Assembly (NCBI GenBank): GCA_017303675.1
Contig: JAFLBX010000002.1
Span: 124,001-188,000, forward strand
Direction: 5' to 3'
DNA length: 64,000 bases
Source of the DNA: Ignavibacteria bacterium
GTDB taxonomy: Bacteria; Bacteroidota; Ignavibacteria; Tepidaquicellales; OLB5
A program made the position numbers and the translations under genes. Within the stretch, counting starts at the first letter, position 1. The number at the start of each line of letters is the position of its first letter. Positions 8,812 through 16,941 of this stretch are shown piece after piece. The notes beneath the pieces were generated by a model. It saw only the letters and a list, made by a program, of their open reading frames with translations. It ran no database searches and was not told where the DNA came from.

Positions 8812-9360
8812 ATGAAAAGAAATAGTTTGGTTTTTGGTCTTATTTCCGGGGTTATAATCAGTACTTTTATGGGAATTTCCATGGCAATTGTATCCTGCTC
8901 AGCAGGTGATGCTGATGGGGGACTCAGCAGCATGGTGATTGGCTTTAGCGCTATGGCTGTGGCATTTTCATTTATTTTTGTAGGCATAAAGAATTTCAGG
9001 GATAAAAAAAATGGCGGTACTATATCATTCAGCAAAGCATTTTTGCTTGGCTTTATGATCAGTTTCATCGCTTCTACTTTGTATGTTATTACATGGGGTG
9101 TTGAATTCCATTTCTTTCTTCCTGATTTTATTGATAAATACTCCGCTATGCAGATAAAAGAATTAAAGGAAAGCGGAATTACAGGAGCTGCTCTGGATGA
9201 GGGTATCAAAAAAATCGAAACAACAAATTACAACTACAAGAATAATATATTTTTCTTTGCTATGTATACTTACGCTGAGATTTTACCGGTAGGGATATTA
9301 ATTACGCTTATCAGCTCGTTGATTCTACGAAGAAAAAAGCCTGAGCCTGAATTAAAATAA
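8812..9360 (+). CDS. DUF4199 family membrane protein
   Basis: A 182-residue protein with four membrane helices (about 8-28, 40-58, 78-98, 148-170) and a conserved central segment typical of DUF4199: GTISFSKAFLLGF, then a soluble region with DKYSAMQIKEL. This family is nearly restricted to Bacteroidota and relatives and has no known function. A TAnnTTTG box (TACTTTTG, 8780-8787) lies 25 bases upstream of the ATG without a clear -33 partner, so the gene may have its own promoter. Confidence 0.85.
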   Translation: MKRNSLVFGLISGVIISTFMGISMAIVSCSAGDADGGLSSMVIGFSAMAVAFSFIFVGIKNFRDKKNGGTISFSKAFLLGFMISFIASTLYVITWGVEFHFFLPDFIDKYSAMQIKELKESGITGAALDEGIKKIETTNYNYKNNIFFFAMYTYAEILPVGILITLISSLILRRKKPEPELK

Positions 9361-9404
9361 CAAATTCAGACTAAAATACTTCATACTGTATTATACTTGG
9401 TGAT

Positions 9405-10049
9405 TTAAAATTTTTTCAGCTCTTTAGTGGAAATACTCAGGCAGCCTTCTGAAGGATTTTCTGCGTAATGCAGAATTGCATTCAGCACATTGCTCAATTT
9501 AACAGGGTACAGGTTCTTTGCGGTTTTGGAAAAACCGGGAATGATCATAAACAGCCAATACAGTGGCAATATCAAATATGGCCAGTAATGCCCCGGACCC
9601 AGTACATACAATGGTTTTATAAAAACCGCATTCATTCCTGATCCAGAAATTATCTTTTCACCTGTTTTTCTAACTGAAATATATCCCTTCATTACAGGCG
9701 CAGGTTCAGCTACACTTAGATAGATAAATTGTTTTACACCCGCTGATCTTGCTGCTAGTACTGATTCTTTAACCGAAACAAGATCAATTTCATTGAATTC
9801 TTTTTCTTTGCCCGGGCCCGGATGAGCAACACCGATCAATTGTATAAATGTATCACAACCTTTCACATTATCTTTAAATGTATCGCTATTCAGCGCATCC
9901 CCATAAACAATATTGCATCCGTCCGGTATTTTCTTAGTTGAGCTTTTTCTCGTTAAAGCAGTTATACTAAATCCTTTTAATTTCAATAAAGGTATAAGCC
10001 TCGAGCCAATATAGCCTGTCCCTCCTGTAATGAAGATATTCTTATTCAT
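9405..10049 (-). CDS. NAD(P)-binding Rossmann-fold protein (atypical SDR/NmrA-like)
   Basis: The 214-residue protein opens with the dinucleotide-binding glycine motif GGTGYIGSRL (about 8-17) and continues with DTFIQLIGVAH and QFIYLSVA strands of the atypical short-chain dehydrogenase group that includes NmrA-like and complex I assembly-associated (NDUFA9-like) proteins. A hydrophobic patch (YLILPLYWLFMIIP) near residues 150-170 suggests membrane contact. The catalytic Tyr-x3-Lys of classical SDRs is not evident. It lies 127 bases downstream of nuoB on the same strand but beyond a terminator. The NDUFA9-like alternative is interesting given nuoAB next door, but is unproven. Confidence 0.8.
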   Translation of the reverse strand: MNKNIFITGGTGYIGSRLIPLLKLKGFSITALTRKSSTKKIPDGCNIVYGDALNSDTFKDNVKGCDTFIQLIGVAHPGPGKEKEFNEIDLVSVKESVLAARSAGVKQFIYLSVAEPAPVMKGYISVRKTGEKIISGSGMNAVFIKPLYVLGPGHYWPYLILPLYWLFMIIPGFSKTAKNLYPVKLSNVLNAILHYAENPSEGCLSISTKELKKF

Positions 10050-10125
10050 ACATTAATATAACTAAAATTTTATATTTTATATATTTTGTATTTAATCTGA
10101 AAGACAGCGGGAATTTCCGGGAAAC

Positions 10126-10155
10126 AAAAAACCCGGCCATTAGCCGGGTTAAAAA
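10126..10155 (-). terminator. Rho-independent terminator after nuoB
   Basis: On the minus strand, the stem AACCCGGC/GCCGGGTT (8 bp, plus-strand 130-137 and 143-150 of the ten-thousand block) is followed by a run of T. It ends nuoAB transcription. The A/T runs on both sides could make it bidirectional. Confidence 0.8.
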
Positions 10156-10176
10156 CAATTTAATTCCAAATTTTTA

Positions 10177-10686
10177 TTAACTCATCATTTCTTTAACTGA
10201 CTGGTCAAACAGCTTATGATGTGTTTTGCCTATTTTATCCTGTACCTGCATTAAACCCTGTATTAAAGCATCGGGTCTTGGGGGACAGCCAGCTACATAA
10301 ACATCCACAGGAAGGAACTGGTCTATACCCTGTACAACGGAATAGCTTCTGTACATACCTCCTGAAGATGTGCAAGCGCCCATCGCTATACAGTATTTAG
10401 GTTCAGGCATCTGGTCCCAAATTTTTCTTACAACCCATGCCATTTTATATGTTACAGTTCCGGCTACTATCATTAAATCTGATTGCCTTGGTGAAAAACG
10501 GAATACTTCACTGCCAAACCTTGAAGCATCATACCTTGATGCGGCAAAAGCCATCATTTCAATGGCGCAGCAGCTTATACCCATTGGCATCGGCCATACG
10601 GCATTCTTGCGCGCCCAGCCTATTATATCACTGAGCTTTGTTGTAAAAAATCCTTCGTTCTGTAAACTTGAATTGATATCAGACAT
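10177..10686 (-). CDS. nuoB: NADH-quinone oxidoreductase subunit B
   Basis: NuoB (NDUFS7 homologue) holds iron-sulfur cluster N2, the last electron carrier before quinone in respiratory complex I. The 169-residue protein has all four expected ligands: C39-C40 in [10 protein letters not shown]105 in MGACTSSGG, and C134 in AGCPPRPDA. Length and start agree with the family. It follows nuoA by 13 bases, the usual order, but nuoC does not come next; a terminator does. The remaining subunits must be encoded elsewhere, and nuoI lies alone near 43 kb. Confidence 0.96.
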   Translation of the reverse strand: MSDINSSLQNEGFFTTKLSDIIGWARKNAVWPMPMGISCCAIEMMAFAASRYDASRFGSEVFRFSPRQSDLMIVAGTVTYKMAWVVRKIWDQMPEPKYCIAMGACTSSGGMYRSYSVVQGIDQFLPVDVYVAGCPPRPDALIQGLMQVQDKIGKTHHKLFDQSVKEMMS

Positions 10687-10699
10687 ACTTACTTTTTAA

Positions 10700-11068
10700 T
10701 TAATTCCATTTTAAAGCGCCTTTGCGCAGCATATAAAAGTATCCTATCAGCAGCAGTACAATAAATACCATCATTTCAACAAGCGCATAGGTTAACATTG
10801 CACCTTCAAAGCTTTTGAATGTAACTGCCCATGGATACATGAACACTATTTCAATATCAAACAAAATGAACAGCATTGCTGCCATATAATATTTAACAGA
10901 AAATTTAGAGTGCGCAGTTCCATAAGGCTCAACGCCGCTTTCGTAAGTCGAAAGCTTTTCGGCATTTGGCTTCTTGGGTCCTAATATTTTTGAAACTATA
11001 ACATTTATGATGGCAAAAGCAACCGCTCCGCCCATCATTAACAATATTGGTATGTAACTTTCTAACAT
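10700..11068 (-). CDS. nuoA: NADH-quinone oxidoreductase subunit A
   Basis: NuoA is a three-helix membrane subunit of complex I that lies near the quinone tunnel. The product shows the conserved STYESGVEP loop and KYYMAAMLFILFDIE, in which the acidic residue of helix 2 is conserved. I start at the ATG at 11068 (MLESYIPILL) because that matches the family; an in-frame TTG six codons earlier (11086) is possible. It is followed by nuoB at 13 bases and preceded by a terminator that isolates it from the upstream operon. Confidence 0.95.
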   Translation of the reverse strand: MLESYIPILLMMGGAVAFAIINVIVSKILGPKKPNAEKLSTYESGVEPYGTAHSKFSVKYYMAAMLFILFDIEIVFMYPWAVTFKSFEGAMLTYALVEMMVFIVLLLIGYFYMLRKGALKWN

Positions 11069-11130
11069 AATATGCAAAAATAGCAATTAAATAGTATTAT
11101 TCAAACCATAAAAAGTATCCGGTAACAAAA

Positions 11131-11156
11131 AAGAACGCCAATTTATTGGCGTTCTT
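11131..11156 (-). terminator. Rho-independent terminator
   Basis: A 12-bp perfect stem (AAGAACGCCAAT/ATTGGCGTTCTT) with a two-base loop lies between the end of the DUF695 operon and nuoA. On the minus strand it is followed by a T run, so it ends the operon that begins near 13561. Confidence 0.85.
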
Positions 11157-11181
11157 TGTCTATTTATCAATATGATATGTA

Positions 11182-11769
11182 TTATTCGGTTTTATCGATT
11201 ATCATTTTCATTTGTTTCTTCAGATTAGCGGATATAAGCTTATTTTTGCTTTCAATAATTAAATGTAAAGCCTGGTTGATTATTTTGTTCTTTTGAGGTG
11301 AATTTTGCTCTGCCTCACTAATTAATTTTTTAATCACATATTCTAAATGTTCTTCACTGTATTTATCCCATTTACTGCCTTTGATCCTGCTGTGCCCTAT
11401 GAAAAAATCAACCGGCCATTCATTGTTAGCTTTTACAGCCCAGCTTTCTATATTATTTGCCAGATCTGTGTACAGGTTCATGAACAATTTATCATCAAAC
11501 TCATCTTTAAAATTACTGCCTCTTTTAACCAGGTAATATCCTGTGATATCATCTTCATCAGAAATATTGTAAAGCATAAGCAGGCTTCCTGCGCGAAGTA
11601 CACTGCCTGAGAGCACTTCAGGAACCATACTTTCAACAATTGCCGCAGTTTCTGAGGTAATATTTTCTTTAAAGCCGAATACAAAATATTTTTCACCCTG
11701 GAAAGAATAAATATCAATGGGCTTTCCATGGTTTAAAAATATGAATGGAAATTTTTGCTGTTTGCTCAT
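11182..11769 (-). CDS. Hypothetical cytoplasmic protein, partner of DUF695/RraB protein
   Basis: A 195-residue soluble protein that I do not recognise. It has no signal peptide or membrane helix. The N-terminal half is strand-rich (GEKYFVFGFKENI), and the C-terminal 60 residues look helical and lysine-rich (SKNKLISANLKKQMKM). Its start overlaps the stop region of the upstream RraB-type gene by four bases, so the two are translationally coupled and may act together. A strong terminator follows. Function unknown. Confidence 0.7.
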   Translation of the reverse strand: MSKQQKFPFIFLNHGKPIDIYSFQGEKYFVFGFKENITSETAAIVESMVPEVLSGSVLRAGSLLMLYNISDEDDITGYYLVKRGSNFKDEFDDKLFMNLYTDLANNIESWAVKANNEWPVDFFIGHSRIKGSKWDKYSEEHLEYVIKKLISEAEQNSPQKNKIINQALHLIIESKNKLISANLKKQMKMIIDKTE

Positions 11770-12539
11770 TTGGATTTTTCTGTAATTATTTTTGTTTCCC
11801 AGCCGTCATAAAGTCCGTCATACTGTTCTGCCAGGTCATAAAGCTCTGCTGTATAATCAAGCACATCATGATAAGTTACAGGAAGCTTTTTTGTCAGCCT
11901 GACACTCAGCGGATATTCCTTATCATTATTATCTGTTCGGTCTGATGTAACCCTGTAGTCCAGTTTTATTGCTTCCTTTAAGAATTCATTTTTCCTGTTC
12001 TCTTTTTTAAAGTAGATATACTGATCTACATCGCGCGGCTCAGTTAGTTTATCTCCGTGTGACTTTAAATTCTCAACAACCCTCCTGTTCAGAATAGCCT
12101 GCATCTCGAAATTAGCAGGGTAGAGGTGCTTGAAATACTGGTCCCACTTGCTGTCCTCTTCAAAGTAAGTTTCATATTCATAATCTGCAAAATTCTTCAT
12201 AACTGATCTCACAGTTTTTTTAATATCCTTATTGTTAGCAGCATAGTAGTAAAATATCCGTGCCCCGTCACAGGTTTCCCTGCCCGCAAATACTGCGCCA
12301 TAAGGCTCGGTCACTGCTTCAGTAATCTTATCCTCAATGCTGAATAGTATTTCAGATTCTTCTTTTGATGAATAGCCGTTTTCCTGCGGGTCATTCATTG
12401 TAATTATTACAGTAAGCAGGTAATTTTTTTCTTTGATCGGGGCTATCTTATTCAATCCAAGGTCCAGGTACATTGATGCAGGGGAGCCGTCGAGCTCCGT
12501 GAAATAAAAATCCCAGTTGGGCTGATATTCTGTTTTCAT
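11766..12539 (-). CDS. DUF695 plus RraB-type domain protein
   Basis: The 257-residue protein appears to have two domains: an N-terminal DUF695-like region (about 1-135, with NWDFYFTELDGSPAS and RETCDGARIFYYY), and a C-terminal RraB-like region (about 150-250, with DKLTEPRDVDQYIYF and GLYDGWET). RraB in Escherichia coli binds RNase E and inhibits it. The same fold occurs in many uncharacterised proteins, so RNase inhibition here is only a hypothesis. It starts eight bases after the T9SS-tagged DNRLRE gene and is coupled to the hypothetical gene downstream. Confidence 0.8.
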   Translation of the reverse strand: MKTEYQPNWDFYFTELDGSPASMYLDLGLNKIAPIKEKNYLLTVIITMNDPQENGYSSKEESEILFSIEDKITEAVTEPYGAVFAGRETCDGARIFYYYAANNKDIKKTVRSVMKNFADYEYETYFEEDSKWDQYFKHLYPANFEMQAILNRRVVENLKSHGDKLTEPRDVDQYIYFKKENRKNEFLKEAIKLDYRVTSDRTDNNDKEYPLSVRLTKKLPVTYHDVLDYTAELYDLAEQYDGLYDGWETKIITEKSK

Positions 12540-12547
12540 AATTTTAT

Positions 12548-13561
12548 TTATTTTATAACTGTCATCTTAATTGTTCTGCTGAATCCTTCTGCTCTAAGCC
12601 GAAGGAAATATATTCCTGTAGAATAATTTTCTGCGTTAAATGTTATTGAGTGGTTACCCTGTTTTTTAATTCCGCTGAATAATACCTCAGTTTCATTTCC
12701 TAATACATCATATACCGCTAAAGTCACATTGCCTTCCTTTGGCATTCCGTAATTTATTACGGTTACCGGGTTAAACGGATTGGGATAGTTCTGTTCCAGG
12801 TAATATTCCGCCGGTATTTCAGTTTGAGAGTGTATCCCGGTAGGCATTGTGTATGTGATTGAAAGCTTTGGTCTTTTTGGTATATCAGGTCTCTGCGGCT
12901 GCCTGAAATAAATATGAACATTTGGCGCATCAACCTGGAAGATAAACCCGTGATTGCTTTGAGGATCATTCACCCAGCCCTGTATTACCTGCAGGTCAAG
13001 CGGAATGTTGTAAGTAACCTCTCCGTTTGAAGGCATTATACTGCCATCGGGCGGTGAATAAAATAATTTTCCCGTTATAAAATCGGTTCCTTCACCTGTA
13101 GCTCCGGGTGAGCCCCATGGAGTTCCGGGCATTCGACGCTCCCAACCCACAGGAGCATTACCTACTCCTCCAACTGTATCAATAACCGTACCGGTCCAGT
13201 CAACTTTTAAATATCTCCCGATTACCCTCGAGCTTGGCACTTCCCACATCACATGTGTGAGTGTTAAACTTGCTGCAGTAACTACTGCACCTGCAGGAAT
13301 ATTAAGGTTATCAAAACGCAGCAGGGGAGAGATGTCATATCCAAATCCCGGCCTTCCGTGCAGCTTGCCTATACACCAGTCATTATTTCCGTCTGCAAAT
13401 GTTGTCCCGTTATTTCCGCTTATTAAATTCAGGTCTGAAATATCAACGGACTTACAGCCGGTGTAACCGTTAACTCCCTGCTGAAATGTAACATTAACTG
13501 ACTGAGCAAGTAAAGTATGAACTGAAGCAAAGATTATAACAATAAGTAATTTCATATTCAT
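12548..13561 (-). CDS. Secreted DNRLRE-domain protein with T9SS sorting tail
   Basis: The 337-residue protein has a signal peptide (1-19, ending LLAQ), a DNRLRE-type beta-sandwich domain (about 25-240; LLRFDNLNIPAGAVVTAA is characteristic, and the domain is common on secreted glycan-associated proteins), and a C-terminal Por/type IX secretion sorting domain (about 255-337; NYPNPFNPVT, DVLGNE, GIYFLRL, ending KMTVIK). It should be exported across the outer membrane and anchored or released there. It is the first gene of a three-gene run that also encodes two cytoplasmic proteins, an odd pairing. Confidence 0.88.
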   Translation of the reverse strand: MNMKLLIVIIFASVHTLLAQSVNVTFQQGVNGYTGCKSVDISDLNLISGNNGTTFADGNNDWCIGKLHGRPGFGYDISPLLRFDNLNIPAGAVVTAASLTLTHVMWEVPSSRVIGRYLKVDWTGTVIDTVGGVGNAPVGWERRMPGTPWGSPGATGEGTDFITGKLFYSPPDGSIMPSNGEVTYNIPLDLQVIQGWVNDPQSNHGFIFQVDAPNVHIYFRQPQRPDIPKRPKLSITYTMPTGIHSQTEIPAEYYLEQNYPNPFNPVTVINYGMPKEGNVTLAVYDVLGNETEVLFSGIKKQGNHSITFNAENYSTGIYFLRLRAEGFSRTIKMTVIK

Positions 13562-13580
13562 AATTATTTAATTATTTCAA

Positions 13581-13613
13581 CAAAAATACTTAATGCCGTT
13601 AAGGCTAAACAAA
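13581..13613 (-). promoter_or_regulatory. Bacteroidota-type promoter for the 13561-11182 operon
   Basis: On the minus strand, TTTG (13610-13613) lies 21 bases before TATTTTTG (13581-13588), matching the TTTG/TAnnTTTG promoter pattern of this phylum. The -7 box ends about 20 bases before the DNRLRE gene start. Confidence 0.6.
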
Positions 13614-13860
13614 GAATGATTAACTGGATTTATGGTGTTAAAATCAGGTAAATAAGGATTATTGGAATAAAAATAAATGTTAAGTGTATAAATATCAGTA
13701 ATATAAACTAGGAAACATTTTTTTAGATTTTAAATTTTTTTATGAAAGGAAAAGATTTATTTATTGTTTTTGAATCAAACTGATAAGTATTACAGATTTG
13801 CTTAAAAATTTTATAAAAATAGCATGATCTAAGCTTTGTGGATGTTTTTAATTTTTCAGG
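13614..13860. other. AT-rich spacer without recognised feature
   Basis: The spacer between the DNRLRE operon promoter and the end of the acyl-CoA synthetase gene is very AT-rich. I see no RNA gene, convincing open frame or strong hairpin in it. Confidence 0.6.
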
Positions 13861-15657
13861 TTATTTGTAAAAACTGTCGATCAGTATTTTATGCTTTTCT
13901 TCAATTACTTTTCGCTTTAGCTTAAGTGTTGGCGTAAGCTCTCCGCTTTCTATGGTAAACGCTTCATGAAGCAAAGCGAACTTGCGGACTCTTTCATATT
14001 TTGCAATATGTTTTTGGAGCACATCAATTTCTGATTCAAAAAAATTATGGATAACGTCATTATCTGTCAGCTCTGAAATTCTGCTGAAATTAATTCCGAG
14101 TTTTTTGGCAATTGATTCCAGCATATCAAAATCAGGCACTATGAGCGCAGTTACAAAATCCCTGTGATCAGAAGCGAACGATATCACCTGGCTGATATAT
14201 TCACTTCGCTCAAGGTTCTCTTCAATGTGTGTTAACGAAATATATTTACCGCCTGCGGTTTTTATAAGTGTTTTTTTCCTGTCGGTTATTTTCAATACTC
14301 CATTTTCCATTGTTCCTATATCGCCGGTGTGCAGCCAGCCGTTGATTATCATATCCACAGTATCTTTTTCATTTTTAAAATAACCCTGCATAACATTATC
14401 ACCCTGAACCAGTATCTCGCCGTCTTCGGCTATTTTTACTGTTACGTTTTCAAGCGGTGGACCCACAGTGCCGAATGTGTTATTATCAAGCCTGTTCACA
14501 GAGATTACAGGCGAAGCTTCTGTCATACCGTATCCCTGAAGGATCAATATACCTATGGAATCAAAGAACTCGGCAGTTTCTTTGCTTAAAGCTGAACCCC
14601 CGGAAATAAAAAATTTAATGGCTCCGCCGGTACGCTGCCTGATAACAGAAAATACTTTTTTATCTGCCAGCTTCCATAAAGCATTTTGTTTATCCTGCCT
14701 GTATTTTATTCCAAGCTTTAAAGCCCTTTTGGTAATTGTCCGTTTGATAAATGGCATCTGTTCAATTGATTTGCTGAGCCTGCCTTGAATCCTTGTGAAC
14801 AGCATCGGCACAGCCAGCACTATTGTAGGTTTTACTTCAGCCATTTGCGCAGCCAGCGTATCGATATTCTTTGCATAATATATCTTTGCGCCTTTTGAAA
14901 GCGGTACATAATACCCGCCTGTTCTTTCATAAGTATGCGCAAGCGGCAGAAAAGAAAGGAATCTGTCTGAAGTCTCCACAGGGAAGGAATCTGTGCATTG
15001 TTTTACGTTCGCCAGAACATTCCTGTGGGTAAGGCATACACCTTTAGGTACACCTGTGGTTCCCGATGTATAAATGATCGTTAGCAGATCATCTGCGGAC
15101 TGTTCACCTGCGCAGCTGGAAAAATATCCGTCAGCCAGCTTATCGCTGTAAGCTGTTCTTTCTTCCAGAAGCTCGCCGTAAATAAGCTCCTCGAAGCTTA
15201 TGATATTTTCTGATGCATGGTCAGTTTTATTAAATGTGATTATTTTTTTCAGGTGAGGCAGCTCATTAAAAACGGCTGCAACTTTATCAGCCATCAGCTT
15301 GGTAGAAACAAAACACAGCCTGCTTTCAGAATGGTTGAGTATGAACCTTATCTGCTCTGAGGTCATTGTTGGATATACCGGCACAGTTACAACTCCCGAG
15401 GCAATACATGCAAAATCAGCAATAGCCCACTCAAACCTTGATTCGGAAATAATTGCTGCCTTATCCCCGTGCTTGAGTCCGTACGGAGCAATAGCTTTGG
15501 CAAGAAGGTAAACCAGCTCTTTTAATTTACTTCCTGAAATATTTTTATATTCGCTTTTATTTTCATTCGGGTCTTTCCAGTAAATTGCTCCTTCGTTGCC
15601 GTATCTTTTGCATACTTCAGTAAAAAACTCCGTAAAATTTTTATATCCAATTTCCAT
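13861..15657 (-). CDS. Long-chain fatty acid-CoA ligase (AMP-binding)
   Basis: The 598-residue enzyme activates fatty acids: acyl-AMP from ATP, then transfer to CoA. The AMP-binding P-loop is IIYTSGTTGVPKGV near residues 190-205, the adenine-binding GYGMTEASPV is near 375, and the hinge region GWLHTGDIG then DRKKTLIKTAGGKYIS is near 440-470. The absence of a signal peptide and the length fit the long FadD15-like group. It is preceded on its own strand by a TAnnTTTG box (15678-15685), 21 bases from the start. It is the only gene in its transcription unit here. Confidence 0.93.
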   Translation of the reverse strand: MEIGYKNFTEFFTEVCKRYGNEGAIYWKDPNENKSEYKNISGSKLKELVYLLAKAIAPYGLKHGDKAAIISESRFEWAIADFACIASGVVTVPVYPTMTSEQIRFILNHSESRLCFVSTKLMADKVAAVFNELPHLKKIITFNKTDHASENIISFEELIYGELLEERTAYSDKLADGYFSSCAGEQSADDLLTIIYTSGTTGVPKGVCLTHRNVLANVKQCTDSFPVETSDRFLSFLPLAHTYERTGGYYVPLSKGAKIYYAKNIDTLAAQMAEVKPTIVLAVPMLFTRIQGRLSKSIEQMPFIKRTITKRALKLGIKYRQDKQNALWKLADKKVFSVIRQRTGGAIKFFISGGSALSKETAEFFDSIGILILQGYGMTEASPVISVNRLDNNTFGTVGPPLENVTVKIAEDGEILVQGDNVMQGYFKNEKDTVDMIINGWLHTGDIGTMENGVLKITDRKKTLIKTAGGKYISLTHIEENLERSEYISQVISFASDHRDFVTALIVPDFDMLESIAKKLGINFSRISELTDNDVIHNFFESEIDVLQKHIAKYERVRKFALLHEAFTIESGELTPTLKLKRKVIEEKHKILIDSFYK

Positions 15658-16005
15658 TAATCAGCTTTAATTGATTCCAAAATTACTAATAAAATGTATG
15701 AGATATTATTCATTTCTAAACGGAGCGTAATGAATTATATTCTGCGAGGAGCGTAAGCGACGAAGCAGTCTTATAATATTAAAATTATATTACCCCCAGG
15801 CCAAAGACAGATCAATTCTTCGCTCGCAAATTTTAATTTTAATTCCCCTCTTGAGAGGGGAGGGAGCAATTGCACCGCAGGTGCATTTGCGGAAGGGGTG
15901 TGTTAACATTTCCGGCAACAATCAACAATTTTTTTCCGCTTAAAACGATACTTTATTTATTGTAAATATTACCACAGACCGCTAAATTGCGCTCATTAAT
16001 TATTC
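15658..16005. other. Divergent spacer with repeat debris
   Basis: This spacer separates the acyl-CoA synthetase from the DUF481 gene. It holds a stretch rich in GCGA/GAAGC words (about 15720-15770) like those near 31350 and 51360, then the CCCCTCTTGAGAGGGG repeat, then AT-rich sequence. I found no gene. Confidence 0.6.
15842..15906 (+). repeat. Dispersed repeat, CCCCTCTTGAGAGGGG family, copy 1
   Basis: It begins ATTCCCCTCTTGAGAGGGG and ends GGGGTGTGTTA-like, with a variable middle carrying another hairpin (TTGCACC/GGTGCA). Matching copies lie at 42047-42095 and, inverted, at 43664-43708. No gene is associated. Confidence 0.8.
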
Positions 16006-16011
16006 AGGAGG
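16006..16011 (+). promoter_or_regulatory. Shine-Dalgarno site choosing a TTG start
   Basis: A full AGGAGG lies five bases before the TTG at 16017. This sets the start of the DUF481 gene there rather than at the earlier in-frame TTG at 15987, and is unusual because most genes in the window have weak or no such site. Confidence 0.8.
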
Positions 16012-16016
16012 CAGAA

Positions 16017-16763
16017 TTGAAAACAATACTAATAACTGTAATTTTATTTTCAGCGGTAAATTTATATTCCCAGGTTGTGAATATCGAATCACGCAGAATG
16101 AGGACCGATACTACAGGGTGGACCGGCTCTGCCGAAGGCAGCTTTCAGCTTTCAAAAGCTGTTGATGAAATTTACGATTTCGGGGCATTGCTGCATATGC
16201 AGTATAAAGGCAAAAACGATCTATGGCTTTTCCTCAATGAAGCAAGAATAATTAAAGGTGCAGGAACCCAGTTCATCAATGCAGGTTTCGCGCATATAAG
16301 ATATAACCGCAAGGTGACAAAAGAGCTGCTCAGGTGGGAAGTGTTCGTGCAATACCAGTATAACAAAGCCCTTGAAGTAGGGCAAAGGGTGCTTGCCGGA
16401 ACAGGTCCCCGTTTTAAGATCATTGAATCCGATATTTTCCGCGCATATGCCGCTGCGCTTTATATGTATGAATACCAGGAATCAGTTGATAAATCCATTA
16501 TAGAGCGCAATCACCGGACCAGTAATTATCTATCGTTAACATTTGAGCTTAATAGATTTGAACTTAAAAATACAACATACTACCAGCCTAATATGAAAGA
16601 ACTTCAGGATTACAGGATACTTTCCCAAACAGACCTGCTGATAAAGCTTACAGATAACCTGAAATTCAAAACAGGGTTTAATTACAGGTTCGATACCAGG
16701 CCCTTCCCGGGAGTACCTAAAACAACTTACTATTTAAGTAATGGCATAGTTTTTGAGTTTTAG
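16017..16763 (+). CDS. DUF481 family secreted/outer-membrane protein
   Basis: The product (248 residues from the TTG start) has a signal peptide (KTILITVILFSAVNLYSQ) followed by alternating beta strands rich in Tyr and Arg, as in DUF481 (YdiY-like) outer-membrane barrels. Visible family features are HIRYNRKV, WEVFVQYQYNK, and the FKTGFNYRFDTRP strand near the C-terminus, which ends in an aromatic residue (VFEF), a typical outer-membrane insertion signal. The function of the family is unknown. It is transcribed apart from the next cluster. Confidence 0.85.
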   Translation: MKTILITVILFSAVNLYSQVVNIESRRMRTDTTGWTGSAEGSFQLSKAVDEIYDFGALLHMQYKGKNDLWLFLNEARIIKGAGTQFINAGFAHIRYNRKVTKELLRWEVFVQYQYNKALEVGQRVLAGTGPRFKIIESDIFRAYAAALYMYEYQESVDKSIIERNHRTSNYLSLTFELNRFELKNTTYYQPNMKELQDYRILSQTDLLIKLTDNLKFKTGFNYRFDTRPFPGVPKTTYYLSNGIVFEF

Positions 16764-16811
16764 ATAGATTATTTTTCCTTCGACGGAAAATTATATATTT
16801 CTATTTCTTAC

Positions 16812-16841
16812 TTGCATTTTTTAAAATATACATTATATTTG
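16812..16841 (+). promoter_or_regulatory. Promoter upstream of the envelope cluster
   Basis: TTGCAT (16812-16817), 16 bases, then TATATTTG (16834-16841), an exact TAnnTTTG. It lies about 100 bases before the lipoprotein gene at 16942, and nothing else on this strand stands between. Confidence 0.6.
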
Positions 16842-16941
16842 TTATTAATATTTCAAAATTCATTGAATATCACACAATAACAACCTAAATTTAGCCTATC
16901 GAAATTTCTACATATCGTTTCTAAACTAACAATCTCGAAGC

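Noticed and set aside
12548-13561. Possible glycoside hydrolase in the DNRLRE protein
   Set aside because: No catalytic motif is present. The DNRLRE domain is a structural or binding module, so no enzyme name was given.
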